Assembly: GCF_902499135.1 (NCBI RefSeq)
Contig: NZ_CABVPR010000002.1
Coordinates: forward strand, 62,001-126,000
Reading direction: 5' to 3'
Source: Burkholderia dolosa
GTDB taxonomy: Bacteria > Pseudomonadota > Gammaproteobacteria > Burkholderiales > Burkholderiaceae
Length of the DNA stretch: 64,000 nucleotides
Made by a program: the position numbers and the translations under genes. The notes under the pieces are model-generated. The model was given only the letters and a program-made list of their open reading frames with translations. It was not told the DNA's origin and searched no databases. Positions 28,045-37,721 of the stretch are shown in pieces (the first letter of the stretch is position 1; each line of letters opens with the position of its first letter).

Positions 28045-28270
28045 GCGGTCGACGATCCGCGTCACGAAACGTCTGAACCACACGCCGGGAATGCCGGGCA
28101 GGAATCCGAACGAAACGCGGTGAACTGCTTGCATGTCCCGGCATTTCGTTGCCGATTCGGCAAAATCCCCGCAAGTTGTTACACTACGGCCCTTGCGCAA
28201 GAGTCATCACAGCTTTGCATGGGACCAGAGCAAGCGTCACGGCGCCGCTCTGATCAACAGGAGGAATTGG

Positions 28271-29926
28271 ATGAGTCAGGCAGGACTGCGTGCGAATCGC
28301 ACCAGTGACGTTGAGGCAACGATCTCAGATGATTCGACGGGCCACACGCTGCATCGTGGCCTGACCTGGAAGGACGCATTCTGGGTAACGAGCGGTGTGC
28401 CGGCAGGCGTACTGTTCACGATCGGCGGCGTATGTGCGACGATCGGCCAGCCCGCGTGGGCGATCTGGATCGCCGCGATCACGATGGGGCTGATTCAAAG
28501 CGCGACTTATGCGGAAATATCGGGGCTGTTTCCGCATAAATCGGGCGGCGCGTCGGTATACGGCGCGATCGGCTGGGTCCGTTACAGCAAGCTGATTGCC
28601 CCGGTTTCCGTGTGGTGCAACTGGCTCGCCTGGTCGCCGATGCTCGCACTCGGCTGCGGGCTTGCCGCGAGCTACGCACTCACGAGTCTCTTCCCCGCCG
28701 ATGCGGCGGTGCTGCAATGGCAGCTCAAGGTCGCGGATCTGGGTTTCATCAAGCCCGGTCTGTCGCTGCGGATCAACGCGACGTTCATCATCGCGACGAT
28801 CCTGCTTCTCGTCACGTTCAAGCTTCAGCACAGCGGCGCGTCGAAGGCCGCGCGTACACAGCGCATTCTCGGCATCGCGTCGCTGACGCCGCTGCTGATC
28901 GTCGGCATCGTCCCGTTCGTCACCGGCGACGTGCCGATGTCGAACCTGCTCCCGCTGCTGCCGCTCGGTCACGACGCGCACGGCAATCTCACGGCCGCGA
29001 CGTTCGGCACGTGGAACGGGCAGGGCGTCGTGATGGCGCTCGGCGCGATGTTCATGGCCGGCTGGGCGTCGTACGGCTTCGAGACGGCCGTCTGCTACAC
29101 GCGCGAATTCCGCGATCCGCGCCGCGACACCGCGAAGGCGATCTTCTGGTCGGGCGCACTGTGTCTCGTCGTGATGACGCTCGTGCCGATGGCGTTTCAG
29201 GGCGCGCTCGGCACGCAGGCGATGCTCGATCCGGCGATCGGCGACGGCACCGGCGTCGCGGCCGCGATGGCGAAGATCGTCGGCGGCGGCGCGTGGATCG
29301 CGAACGCGGTCGTCGTGATGCTGATGCTGTCGATCCTGCTGATCGTGATGACGTCGATGATGGGCTCGTCGCGCACGCTGTATCAGGCGTCGGTCGACGG
29401 CTGGCTGCCGAAGTATCTGTCGCACGTGAACGCGCACGGCGCACCGACGCGCGCGATGTGGACCGATCTCGGCTTCAACCTCGTGCTGCTGATGATGTCG
29501 GACTACATGACGGTGCTGTCGATCTCGAACGTCTGCTACATGCTGTTCGTGTTCCTGAACCTGCAGTCGGGCTGGATTCACCGGATGGATCGCGGCGCGT
29601 GGGAACGGCCGTTCCGCTGCCCGACGTGGCTGCTCGTCGCGGGTTCGATCTGCGGCTATGCGAACCTCGTCTACGTCGGCGCCGGTGCGAATCTGCAGGG
29701 CGAAGGCACGCTGCGCAACGGGCTGATCGCGATGCTGTTGATCGTGCCGGTGTTCGTCTATCGGCACTACTGGCAGGATCGCGGGCGTTTCCCCGCGCAG
29801 ATGCAGCGCGACATGGAGCTCGAAGTGCCGAAGCGCGCGATGTGGCTGAACCTGATGCCGTACGCGGCGCTGCTCGGTGCCGCGCTGACGATCTGGCTGT
29901 CCTACTACTTCGCGTGGGTGAAGTGA
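28271..29926 (+). CDS. APC-superfamily amino acid/amine permease
   Basis: A 551-aa inner-membrane transporter with about 12 hydrophobic segments. The APC start motif is visible: LTWKDAFWVTSGVPAGVLFTIGG, then FPHKSGGASVYGAIGW. The N terminus of about 35 residues is cytoplasmic and polar. The ATG is preceded by a strong AGGAGGAATTGG site. It stands alone between the binding-protein gene and the bidirectional terminator before purU. Its place in the betaine region suggests uptake of a pathway compound such as sarcosine, glycine or another methylated amine; this is inference. Confidence 0.88.
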   Translation: MSQAGLRANRTSDVEATISDDSTGHTLHRGLTWKDAFWVTSGVPAGVLFTIGGVCATIGQPAWAIWIAAITMGLIQSATYAEISGLFPHKSGGASVYGAIGWVRYSKLIAPVSVWCNWLAWSPMLALGCGLAASYALTSLFPADAAVLQWQLKVADLGFIKPGLSLRINATFIIATILLLVTFKLQHSGASKAARTQRILGIASLTPLLIVGIVPFVTGDVPMSNLLPLLPLGHDAHGNLTAATFGTWNGQGVVMALGAMFMAGWASYGFETAVCYTREFRDPRRDTAKAIFWSGALCLVVMTLVPMAFQGALGTQAMLDPAIGDGTGVAAAMAKIVGGGAWIANAVVVMLMLSILLIVMTSMMGSSRTLYQASVDGWLPKYLSHVNAHGAPTRAMWTDLGFNLVLLMMSDYMTVLSISNVCYMLFVFLNLQSGWIHRMDRGAWERPFRCPTWLLVAGSICGYANLVYVGAGANLQGEGTLRNGLIAMLLIVPVFVYRHYWQDRGRFPAQMQRDMELEVPKRAMWLNLMPYAALLGAALTIWLSYYFAWVK

Positions 29927-29967
29927 CGATCGCGGCGCGACACGCGTCGCGATCGCGATCGTAAAAG

Positions 29968-30003
29968 AAGCCCCGGCCGGCGCGCTGCCGGTCGGGGCTT
30001 TTT
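29968..30003. terminator. Strong intrinsic terminator between permease and purU
   Basis: AAGCCCCGGCCGGC and GCCGGTCGGGGCTT form a 14-bp stem with one mismatch and a 5-nt loop, followed by TTTTT on the + strand and preceded by A-rich DNA. It serves the permease and, less strongly, the convergent purU. Confidence 0.85.
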
Positions 30004-30067
30004 CGTGTGCCGCCGGTTACGACGGACGAACGCGCGGCGCGCTTGCACGGCCGAACGCGCGGTGCGC

Positions 30068-30943
30068 TTACGGGAACACCACGGTCCGGTCGCCGTTCAG
30101 GAATACGCGCCGCTCGATGAACGCCTTCACCGCGCGCGCGAGCGTGATGCATTCGACGTCGCGGCCGACCGCGAGCAGCTGCTCGGGGCGCAGCGCGTGA
30201 TCGACGCGCTCGACGACCTGCTCGATGATCGGGCCTTCGTCGAGATCGTCGGTGACGAAGTGCGCGGTCGCGCCGATCAGCTTCACGCCGCGCGCGTGCG
30301 CCTGGTGATACGGCTTCGCGCCCTTGAAGCCGGGCAGGAACGAATGGTGGATGTTGATCGCGCGATTCGCGAGCTTCGCGCTGGTTTCCTGCGACAGCAC
30401 CTGCATGTAGCGCGCGAGGATCACCAGCTCGGCGCCGCTCGTGTCGAAGAAGTCCAGCCACTGCGCTTCCTGCTGCGCCTTCGTGTCGGGCGTGATCGGG
30501 AAGTGACGGAACGGCAGCCCGTGCTGCGCGGCGAGCGGCTCGAAGTCCGGATGGTTCGACACGATGCCGACGATGTCCATCTTCAGCTCGCCCATCCGCC
30601 AGCGGAACAACAGGTCCGCGAGGCAGTGCTCGAGCTTCGACACCATGATCAGCACCTTCGGCCGCGCGTTCACGTCGTGGATCGCCCACTGCGCGTCGCT
30701 GCCGACGCCGGCCGCGATCGGCGCGAATTCCTGGCGCAGCGCGTCGATCTGCAGCGTTTCGTCGGTCGGATGAAACACGCAGCGCACGAAGAAGCGGTTG
30801 CTCAGATCGTCGTCGAACACGTTCAGCGCATCGACGTAGCAGCGATGGCGATCGAGAAAACCGACGACGGCGGCGACCTGGCCGGCCGCGCTCGTGCACG
30901 ACAGCGTCAGGACGAATTGTTCGGGACGTTGGACGTCGCTCAT
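30068..30943 (-). CDS. purU: Formyltetrahydrofolate deformylase
   Basis: A 291-aa enzyme that hydrolyses 10-formyl-THF to formate and THF. N-terminal ACT regulatory domain (about 8-85) and C-terminal formyltransferase domain with the INIHHSFLPGFKGAKPYHQA active-site segment and HFVTDDLDEGPII. In Pseudomonas a purU copy belongs to the betaine catabolic set, where it recycles folate loaded with one-carbon units from sarcosine. The ATG at 30943 has GAGGAG upstream. It is transcribed against the rest of the betaine genes. Confidence 0.95.
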   Translation of the reverse strand: MSDVQRPEQFVLTLSCTSAAGQVAAVVGFLDRHRCYVDALNVFDDDLSNRFFVRCVFHPTDETLQIDALRQEFAPIAAGVGSDAQWAIHDVNARPKVLIMVSKLEHCLADLLFRWRMGELKMDIVGIVSNHPDFEPLAAQHGLPFRHFPITPDTKAQQEAQWLDFFDTSGAELVILARYMQVLSQETSAKLANRAINIHHSFLPGFKGAKPYHQAHARGVKLIGATAHFVTDDLDEGPIIEQVVERVDHALRPEQLLAVGRDVECITLARAVKAFIERRVFLNGDRTVVFP

Positions 30944-31095
30944 GGGGCTCCTCTGGTCTCGGTGGGCGCTTCGCAGCCGCGAATCGCGATGCTGTAGTAA
31001 ATCAGGCCAGATTTCGAGCGGATAGAACCGACGCGCCGTGTGACTGGTATCGGTGCGTCAGCGCGGCCGGCGGCGGGTGCCGCGCGGCGAACGCT

Positions 31096-32001
31096 TCACG
31101 CGCCGGCGCACGCGTCGAGCAGCCAGCGGCGGAACACGTGCGTCGCGTCGGGCTCGGGCCGCTGCGGCGGGCGCACCAGAAAGTAGCCGCGCGACGTGAC
31201 GACCGGCGCGTCGACGAGCTTCACGAGCTGCCCGGTCGCGACCAGTTCGTCGACGAGCGGCGACCAGCCGAGCGCGACGCCTTCGCCGAGCAGCGCCGCA
31301 TGGATCACGAGCGCATAGCTGTTGAACGTGACGCCGCGCGCGGCGGCTTGCGCGTCGAGACCGTGCGCGTCGAACCAGCCCGGCCACGACAGCCAGCGCT
31401 CGGGGCGCGTCGGCTGCACGTGCAGCAGCGGCAGCGCGGACAGATGCTCGGGCCGCGACACGTGCGCATGCGCGTCGCGGAACGCGGGCGAGCACACGGG
31501 CGTCACCGATTCCGGAAAGAGCCGCGCGGCCGTGCACGACGGCCAATGCCCGTCGCCGAACAGGATCGCGATGTCGGCATGATCGCGCTGCGCGTCGTAG
31601 TCCTGCGACGTGACCACGCGCACGTCGACGTCCGGCATCACGCGCTTCAACCCCGCGAGGCGCGGCATCAGCCAGTACGTCGCGAACCCGAAGTCGGTGA
31701 CGATCGTCAGCGCGCCGTGCTCGCGGCGCGCGCGCAGCGTCGCGGTCGCGCCGCGCAGCGTGTCGAGGCTCAGCCGCACCGCTTCGTACAGGCACTGGCC
31801 GTCGGTCGTCAGCGTGACGCCGCGCGGGCTGCGCTCGAACAGCGGCACGCCGAGTTCGGCCTCGAGCTGGAACACCTGCTGGCTGACGGCCGGCTGCGTC
31901 GAACCGAGTTCGCGCGCGGCGGCGGTGAAGCTCGCGAGGCGCGCGGCCGATTCGAACGCGCGCAGCGCCTGCATCGACGGTAACGGTTCGGGTTTGGACA
32001 T
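31096..32001 (-). CDS. LysR-family regulator of choline sulfate utilisation
   Basis: A 301-aa LysR regulator: HTH at about 8-65 (ASFTAAARELGSTQPAVSQQV) and an effector domain. The sequence and its divergent position to betC match the family known as choline sulfate-utilization transcription factor. The start at 32001 gives the normal LysR N terminus with GAGAG upstream; the frame continues further upstream without coding character. It probably senses choline-O-sulfate or choline and controls betC and the downstream binding protein. Confidence 0.9.
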   Translation of the reverse strand: MSKPEPLPSMQALRAFESAARLASFTAAARELGSTQPAVSQQVFQLEAELGVPLFERSPRGVTLTTDGQCLYEAVRLSLDTLRGATATLRARREHGALTIVTDFGFATYWLMPRLAGLKRVMPDVDVRVVTSQDYDAQRDHADIAILFGDGHWPSCTAARLFPESVTPVCSPAFRDAHAHVSRPEHLSALPLLHVQPTRPERWLSWPGWFDAHGLDAQAAARGVTFNSYALVIHAALLGEGVALGWSPLVDELVATGQLVKLVDAPVVTSRGYFLVRPPQRPEPDATHVFRRWLLDACAGA

Positions 32002-32177
32002 AAGTCTCTCTAATGGCCCCATAAGGGCCGGACGCCTTCCCGCGCGAATTCGGGCGGGCGATAGTGCATCGGACGGCACGGCGCTGCGCCGCCCTTGTCG
32101 CGATTCTAGCCAGTCGCGGCGCAGCTGCGCGGGACTTTGTGCAGGCCGCGTCCGTCATTCCGGCTGCGCTGCCGCTC

Positions 32178-32193
32178 GAACGGCGCGCCGTTC
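32178..32193. promoter_or_regulatory. Perfect 16-bp palindrome upstream of betC
   Basis: GAACGGCGCGCCGTTC is fully self-complementary and ends 31 bp before the betC start, inside the 223-bp LysR/betC divergent gap. A second short inverted repeat, GGCCC-N5-GGGCC on the minus strand (32015-32029), lies just upstream of the LysR gene. Either may be an operator; the palindrome is also close enough to betC to act in the leader RNA. Confidence 0.45.
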
Positions 32194-32224
32194 CAATCGA
32201 ACACCGATTTCCTCACGATCGCCG

Positions 32225-33760
32225 ATGACGAACCCGACACCGAACCTCCTGATCCTGATGGCCGACCAGTTGACGCCGTTCGCGCTGCCCGCGTACGGCA
32301 ACCGCGTCGCACGCACGCCCACGCTCGACCGGCTCGCGGCGCAAGGCGTCGTGTTCGACGCCGCGTACTGCGCGAGCCCGCTGTGCGCGCCGTCGCGCTT
32401 TTCGCTGCTGACCGGCAAGCTGCCGTCCGGAATCGGCGCCTACGATAACGCCGCCGAATTGCCGGCGCAAACGCTGACGTTCGCGCATTACCTGCGCGCG
32501 GCCGGCTACCGGACGATGCTGTCCGGCAAGATGCATTTCTGCGGGCCCGACCAGCTGCACGGCTTCGAGGAGCGGCTGACGACCGACATCTACCCGGCCG
32601 ACTTCGGCTGGGTGCCCGACTGGGACAAGCCGACCGAGCGGCCGAGCTGGTATCACAACATGAGCTCGGTGCTCGACGCCGGCCCGTGCGTGCGGACGAA
32701 CCAGCTCGACTTCGACGACGAAGTGACGTTCGCCGCGAAGCAGAAGCTGTACGACGTCGCGCGCGAGCGCGCGGCCGGGCGCGATGCGCGGCCGTTCTGC
32801 ATGGTCGTGTCGCTCACGCATCCGCACGATCCGTACGCGATCACGCGCGAATACTGGGATCTGTACAGCGACGACGACATCGACATGCCGGCGGTGCGGC
32901 TCGACGCGGCCGACAGCGATCCGCATTCGCAGCGGCTGCGCTTCGTCTGCGAAAACGACCGCACGCCGCCGACCGATGCGCAGATTCGCGCGGCGCGCCG
33001 CGCGTACTACGGCGCGACGTCGTACGTCGACGCGCAGTTCGGCAGCGTGCTGGCCGCGCTCGAGCAATGCGGATTCGCCGACGACACGATCGTGATCGTC
33101 ACGTCCGACCACGGCGACATGCTCGGCGAGCGCGGGCTCTGGTACAAGATGACGTTCTTCGAGGGCGGCTGCCGCGTGCCGCTGATCGTCCATGCGCCGC
33201 GCCGCTTCGATGCGGCGCGCGTGCGCGGGCCCGTGTCGCACGTGGACCTGCTGCCGACGCTCGTCGATCTCGCCGGCGCCGCGCCGGCGGGCGAATGGCC
33301 GGACGCGGTCGACGGCGCGAGCCTCGTTCCGCATCTGCGCGGCGCGCCCGCGCACGACGTCGCGCTCGGCGAATATCTGGCGGAAGGCGCGGTCGCGCCG
33401 ATCGTGATGATTCGCCGCGGCGACTGGAAGTACGTGCATTGCCCGGCCGATCCCGACCAGCTGTACAACCTCGCGGACGATCCGCGCGAGCTGACGAACC
33501 TGGCCGGCTCGCCCGACGCGGCGGACGTGCTCGCCGCGTTTCGCGCGGAAGCCGCACGGCGCTGGAATCTGCCCGAACTCGACCGGCAGGTGCGCGCGAG
33601 CCAGCGCCGCCGCCGTTTTCATTACGCGGCGACGACGCAGGGCCGCATTCAGGCGTGGGACTGGCAGCCGTTCACGGACGCGAGCCAGCGCTACATGCGC
33701 AATCACATCGAGCTCGACACGCTCGAGGCGATGGCGCGCTTTCCGCGCGTCGGGCGCTGA
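32225..33760 (+). CDS. betC: Choline sulfatase
   Basis: A 511-aa sulfatase that hydrolyses choline-O-sulfate to choline and sulfate in the cytoplasm. The sulfatase signature CAPSR has Cys54, the residue converted to formylglycine; Sinorhizobium BetC also has it at 54. The metal-binding N-terminal LILMADQLTPFALPAYG and the VTSDHGDMLGERGLWYK motif are intact. There is no signal peptide. The ATG at 32225 gives the usual N terminus although its ribosome site is weak; upstream codons of the frame run antisense through the LysR gene. It feeds choline into BetA/BetB. Confidence 0.96.
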   Translation: MTNPTPNLLILMADQLTPFALPAYGNRVARTPTLDRLAAQGVVFDAAYCASPLCAPSRFSLLTGKLPSGIGAYDNAAELPAQTLTFAHYLRAAGYRTMLSGKMHFCGPDQLHGFEERLTTDIYPADFGWVPDWDKPTERPSWYHNMSSVLDAGPCVRTNQLDFDDEVTFAAKQKLYDVARERAAGRDARPFCMVVSLTHPHDPYAITREYWDLYSDDDIDMPAVRLDAADSDPHSQRLRFVCENDRTPPTDAQIRAARRAYYGATSYVDAQFGSVLAALEQCGFADDTIVIVTSDHGDMLGERGLWYKMTFFEGGCRVPLIVHAPRRFDAARVRGPVSHVDLLPTLVDLAGAAPAGEWPDAVDGASLVPHLRGAPAHDVALGEYLAEGAVAPIVMIRRGDWKYVHCPADPDQLYNLADDPRELTNLAGSPDAADVLAAFRAEAARRWNLPELDRQVRASQRRRRFHYAATTQGRIQAWDWQPFTDASQRYMRNHIELDTLEAMARFPRVGR

Positions 33761-33808
33761 GCGTCCCGCATCGCGATCATCGATGAACGACGGAGGAGGA
33801 AAGGTACG

Positions 33809-34774
33809 ATGAAACGGCAATCGAATGCTGCAATCCGGATCGGCGCGGCGCTCGCCGCGGCCGCCTGCATGGTCGGCATGCCGGCCGCACACGCGGCCGA
33901 GCCGCAGGCGTGCCGCGACGTGCGGATGGCCGCGCCCGGCTGGACGGACATCGACGCGACGAATGCGATGGCGGGCGTCGTGCTGAAGGCGCTCGGCTAC
34001 CGGCAGGACGTCGCGAACCTGTCGGTGCCGATCACGTACCAGGGGCTGAAGAAAGGGCAGGTCGACGTGTTCCTCGGCAACTGGATGCCCGCGCAGGCGC
34101 CGCTCGTGAAGCCGTTCGTCGACGACAAGTCGATCGACGTGCTGCACGCGAACCTGAGCGGCGCGAAGTTCACGCTCGCGGTGCCCGACTACGTCGCGGC
34201 CGCCGGCGTGCATACGTTCGCCGATCTCGCGCGCTACGCGGACCGCTTCGGCGGCAAGATCTACGGGATCGAGCCGGGCGCGCCCGCGAACCAGAACATC
34301 AAGCGGATGCTGTCCGACCACGCGCTCGGCCCGGCGAACTGGTCGCTCGTCGAATCGAGCGAAACCGGGATGCTCACGCAGGTCGAGCGTGCGGTGCGCG
34401 ACAAGCGCTGGATCGTGTTCCTCGCGTGGGAGCCGCATCTGATGAACACGAAGTTCAAGCTGACGTACCTGTCCGGCGGCGACGCGTATTTCGGTCCGAA
34501 CTACGGCGGCGCGACCGTCAACACGGTGGCCCGCGCCGGCTTCGCCGACCAGTGCACGAACCTCGCGCGCCTGTTCCGGCAGATGACGTTCTCCGTCGAC
34601 GTCGAGAACCGGATGATCGCCGACATGCTGGAAAAGAAGACGCCGCCTGCGCTCGCCGCGCAACACGCGCTGAAGGCCGACCCGTCGCTGCTCGCCGGCT
34701 GGCTGGACGGCGTGACGACCGCTGCCGGCGCCCCCGGCCTGCCGGCCGTGCGCGCGGCGCTCGACGGCCGCTGA
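33809..34774 (+). CDS. Periplasmic choline-binding protein (ChoX-like)
   Basis: A 321-aa OpuAC-family binding protein with a signal peptide ending near AHAAE (about 28-32). The mature protein begins with ACRDVRMAAPGWTDIDATNA and carries [19 protein letters not shown] and AWEPHLMNTKF, the aromatic-box regions of choline-binding ChoX. Strong GGAGGAGGAAAGG ribosome site. It lies 48 bp after betC, so uptake and hydrolysis of choline sulfate are probably co-expressed, as in the Sinorhizobium choline genes. No membrane or ATPase subunit accompanies it. Choline rather than carnitine specificity rests on context. Confidence 0.9.
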   Translation: MKRQSNAAIRIGAALAAAACMVGMPAAHAAEPQACRDVRMAAPGWTDIDATNAMAGVVLKALGYRQDVANLSVPITYQGLKKGQVDVFLGNWMPAQAPLVKPFVDDKSIDVLHANLSGAKFTLAVPDYVAAAGVHTFADLARYADRFGGKIYGIEPGAPANQNIKRMLSDHALGPANWSLVESSETGMLTQVERAVRDKRWIVFLAWEPHLMNTKFKLTYLSGGDAYFGPNYGGATVNTVARAGFADQCTNLARLFRQMTFSVDVENRMIADMLEKKTPPALAAQHALKADPSLLAGWLDGVTTAAGAPGLPAVRAALDGR

Positions 34775-34784
34775 GCGTGCGGCG

Positions 34785-34813
34785 GACGGGCGGCGTTTGC
34801 CGTACCGCCCGTC
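34785..34813 (+). terminator. Probable terminator after choline-binding protein gene
   Basis: GACGGGCGG and CCGCCCGTC form a perfect 9-bp stem around an 11-nt loop. A modest T-rich tail (GTGTTTTC) follows. It starts 10 bp after the stop codon. Confidence 0.6.
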
Positions 34814-34889
34814 TCCGTGTTTTCCCGACCGGTCGCATCGAGACCATTTGGTGTCGCCTTCAGACGGGTCGCCCGAAATATGGGTTTGT

Positions 34890-34923
34890 ATTTTTCGCCC
34901 ATGGCTGCGTTATTGCGAAAAAT
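34890..34923. promoter_or_regulatory. 9-bp inverted repeat upstream of porin gene
   Basis: ATTTTTCGC (34890-34898) and GCGAAAAAT (34915-34923) are perfect inverted arms separated by 16 bp. They lie about 110 bp upstream of the porin start, in the most AT-rich part of this gap, which is a plausible promoter/operator location. No T-run follows, so a terminator is less likely. Confidence 0.45.
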
Positions 34924-35030
34924 GAAATGCCGAAGCCAGCGGACGTACTGAATTCGAATCAGCCGGCGTATTGCGGCGCGCGCCCGGCCACGGTTCTTTC
35001 CATCGAACGGTTCAGGGAGGGTGGTCGACA

Positions 35031-36170
35031 ATGAAGCAATCGAAAGTTGCCGTAGCCGCCGCGCTTGCATGCGCGGCCTGCATTCCCGCGGTCGGGCATG
35101 CGCAGAGCAGCGTGACGCTGTACGGGATCATCGACGGGGGCATCACCTACGTGAACAACACGGGCGGCTCGCACGTGTTCAAGTTCGACGACGGCGTCGC
35201 ATACGGCAACCGCTTCGGGCTGAAGGGCACCGAAGATCTCGGCGGCGGGCTGAAGGCGGTGTTCGCGCTCGAGAGCGGCTTCCGGCTCGGCACCGGCCAG
35301 CTCAACTTCGGCGGCGCCGAGTTCGGCCGGCAGGCTTACGTCGGGCTGCAGAACAACTGGGGTACGCTGTCGTTCGGCAACCAGCTCGACATCACGAACG
35401 AGCTCGTGTCGATCTACAACATCTCGGCATGGGGCAGCGGCTACGCGATCCATCAGGGCGACTTCGACCGCTTCAACGGCGACCGCCTGCCGAACTCCGT
35501 CAAGTTCCTGTCGAACGATCTGAACGGCTTCAAGTTCGGCGCGATGTATTCGTTCGGCAACGTCGCCGGCAACTTCCACCGCAACAGCGCATGGAGCGCG
35601 GGCGCAAGCTTCACGAAAGGCGACTTCTCGATCGGCGCCGCGTACACGCGCCTGAACAACCCGAACGGCATCTATGCGTTCGACCCGTACGCGATGATCG
35701 GTACGCACACGTTCCTCGGCCAGCAGACCGTCACCGTCGATCCGGCGACCGGCCAGCGCACCGACCTGTTCGCGAACACGCCGATGGACGTCGACAGCCA
35801 GGGCACGTTCGGCGTCGGCGCGAGCTACACGATCGGCAAGCTGACGCTCGACGCGAACTACTCGTACACGACGATCAAGGGCTTCGGCCAGTCGTCGCAC
35901 ATGCAGGTGTACGAAGGCGGCGGCCTGTATCAGTTCACGCCGGCGCTGAGCTTCATCGCCGGCTACCAGCACACGCGCTTCGAAGGCCATCACTGGAACC
36001 AGGGCACGGCGGGCCTCCACTACCTGCTGTCGAAGCGTACCGACGTGTACATCTCCGGCGACTACCTGCGTGCGTCGAACGGCGTCGATGCGGTGATCGG
36101 CTACAGCTTCACGCCGTCGACGACGCAAACGCAGGCCGACGTGCGGATCGGGATGCGGCATTCGTTCTGA
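35031..36170 (+). CDS. Gram-negative outer-membrane porin (OpcP type)
   Basis: A 379-aa trimeric-porin-type beta-barrel. Signal peptide about 1-21 ending GHAQS, immediately followed by SVTLYGIIDGGITYVNN, the hallmark of beta-proteobacterial porins. LKGTEDLGGGLKAVFALESGF and a C-terminal RIGMRHSF with terminal Phe, needed for outer-membrane assembly, are present. The ATG has AGGGAGGG upstream. It follows the choline sulfate genes and has its own terminator. A role in outer-membrane passage of small cations is possible but unproven. Confidence 0.93.
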   Translation: MKQSKVAVAAALACAACIPAVGHAQSSVTLYGIIDGGITYVNNTGGSHVFKFDDGVAYGNRFGLKGTEDLGGGLKAVFALESGFRLGTGQLNFGGAEFGRQAYVGLQNNWGTLSFGNQLDITNELVSIYNISAWGSGYAIHQGDFDRFNGDRLPNSVKFLSNDLNGFKFGAMYSFGNVAGNFHRNSAWSAGASFTKGDFSIGAAYTRLNNPNGIYAFDPYAMIGTHTFLGQQTVTVDPATGQRTDLFANTPMDVDSQGTFGVGASYTIGKLTLDANYSYTTIKGFGQSSHMQVYEGGGLYQFTPALSFIAGYQHTRFEGHHWNQGTAGLHYLLSKRTDVYISGDYLRASNGVDAVIGYSFTPSTTQTQADVRIGMRHSF

Positions 36171-36234
36171 ACGCGGTGCGGGCGGCCTCGCGGCCGCTTC
36201 AGTCTTGTGACGTCTTCAGCGAGGTCTCTCTTTC

Positions 36235-36263
36235 GCGCGAACTACGGTTCGCGCTTTTTTTTT
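36235..36263 (+). terminator. Intrinsic terminator of porin gene
   Basis: Perfect 8-bp stem GCGCGAAC / GTTCGCGC with the tetraloop TACG, followed by nine T. It lies about 65 bp after the porin stop codon. Confidence 0.92.
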
Positions 36264-36389
36264 GCGCGCGGCGGCGCGCGGCCGGCTTGCCGCGTTTCGC
36301 ATATCATCGCGGTCTGGCGGCGACATGGCCGCCCGACCGGCCGTCTGCCGCGCAGGCAGCCGCTTGCCGACTTCGCTCACGTCCGCCCG

Positions 36390-37640
36390 ATGACCGCCCC
36401 GTTACCCGAATCCCTGTCGTCTTCCCCGTTGCCCGCGAACCTGTTCCGCCATGCGCCGTTCCGGCGCTTCTGGGGCACGCGCGTGATGTCGTCGCTGGCT
36501 TTCCAGATCCTTTCGGTCGCGATCGGCTGGTACGTCTATGCGCTCACGCACAGCGCGTTCGCGCTCGGCCTCGTCGGCCTCGCGCAGTTCGTGCCGATGT
36601 TCGCGCTGACGCTCGTCGTCGGGCAGGTTGCCGACCGCTACGATCGCCGCCGCATCGCGACGATCTGCCAGAGCGTCGAAGCGCTCGCGGCGGCGGTGTT
36701 CCTGCTCGGCGCCGCGCAGGGATGGCTCGGCGCGCCCGGCGTCTATGCGCTTGCGGCGATCGTCGGTACCGCGCGCGCGTTCGAGTCGCCGTCGGTGTCG
36801 TCGCTGCTGCCGGCCGTCGTGCCGCGCACCGACCTGCCGCGCGCGACCGCGCTGTCGACGTCCGCGAACCAGGCCGCGCAGATTCTCGGGCCCGCGTTCG
36901 GCGGGCTGCTGTACGGACTCGGCGCGCCGGTCGCGTTCGGCACGAGCGTCGTCGCCTTCGCGCTCGCCGCGACGCTGAGCGGCACGATTCCGCTGCGCAG
37001 CGCGCCGCCCGCGCGCGAGCCGGTCACGCTGCGTTCGGTGTTTTCCGGGATCGCGTTCATCCGGCGCGAGCCGGCGATTCTCGGCGCGCTGTCGCTCGAC
37101 CTGTTCGCGGTGCTGTTCGGCGGTGCGACCGCGCTGCTGCCGATCTATGCGCGCGACATCCTGCAGGTCGGTCCGTGGGGGCTCGGCGCACTGCGCGCGG
37201 CGCCGGCGGTCGGCGCGCTCGCCGGCACGCTGTGGCTTACGCGCTTTCCGTTGAAGGTTCGTCCCGGCCGCGCGATGTTCGGCGGCGTGATCGCGTTCGG
37301 CATCGCGACCATCGTGTTCGGCATGTCGCGGCATTTTGCGCTGTCGCTCGTCGCGCTCGCGGCGCTAGGCGCATCGGACGTGGTCAGCGTCGTCGTGCGG
37401 CTGTCGCTCGTGCAGCTGCGCACGCCGGACGACATGCTCGGGCGCGTGAGCGCGGTCAATTCGTTGTTCATCGGAACGTCGAATCAGCTCGGCGAATTCG
37501 AATCGGGCGTGACGGCCGCGTGGTGGGGCGCACCGACGGCGATCGTCGTCGGCGGCGTCGCGACGATCGCCGTCGCGCTCGCGTGGATGCGGCTCTTTCC
37601 GCAGCTCACGTACATGAAGTCGCTGGAGCGCGATCGTTGA
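36390..37640 (+). CDS. MFS transporter (EntS-like efflux subfamily)
   Basis: A 416-aa polytopic inner-membrane protein. After a short polar N terminus (FRHAPFRRFWGTRVMSSLAFQ) come about 12 helices. The conserved GQVADRYDRRRIATICQ loop is at about 88-104 and RTPDDMLGRVSAVNSLF near 350. This is the MFS_3/EntS type, often multidrug or siderophore exporters. The ATG at 36390 is chosen because the family N terminus begins there; no strong ribosome site is visible. The upstream part of the frame covers the porin terminator and is not coding. The substrate is unknown. Confidence 0.85.
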   Translation: MTAPLPESLSSSPLPANLFRHAPFRRFWGTRVMSSLAFQILSVAIGWYVYALTHSAFALGLVGLAQFVPMFALTLVVGQVADRYDRRRIATICQSVEALAAAVFLLGAAQGWLGAPGVYALAAIVGTARAFESPSVSSLLPAVVPRTDLPRATALSTSANQAAQILGPAFGGLLYGLGAPVAFGTSVVAFALAATLSGTIPLRSAPPAREPVTLRSVFSGIAFIRREPAILGALSLDLFAVLFGGATALLPIYARDILQVGPWGLGALRAAPAVGALAGTLWLTRFPLKVRPGRAMFGGVIAFGIATIVFGMSRHFALSLVALAALGASDVVSVVVRLSLVQLRTPDDMLGRVSAVNSLFIGTSNQLGEFESGVTAAWWGAPTAIVVGGVATIAVALAWMRLFPQLTYMKSLERDR

Positions 37641-37721
37641 CGGCGGGTGGGCCGCGCGGCCCGCGCCGACTTCCGTCGCGTCGTACGACCGAATCGTGAA
37701 ACCTGAAGACCGAGTGCTGTA

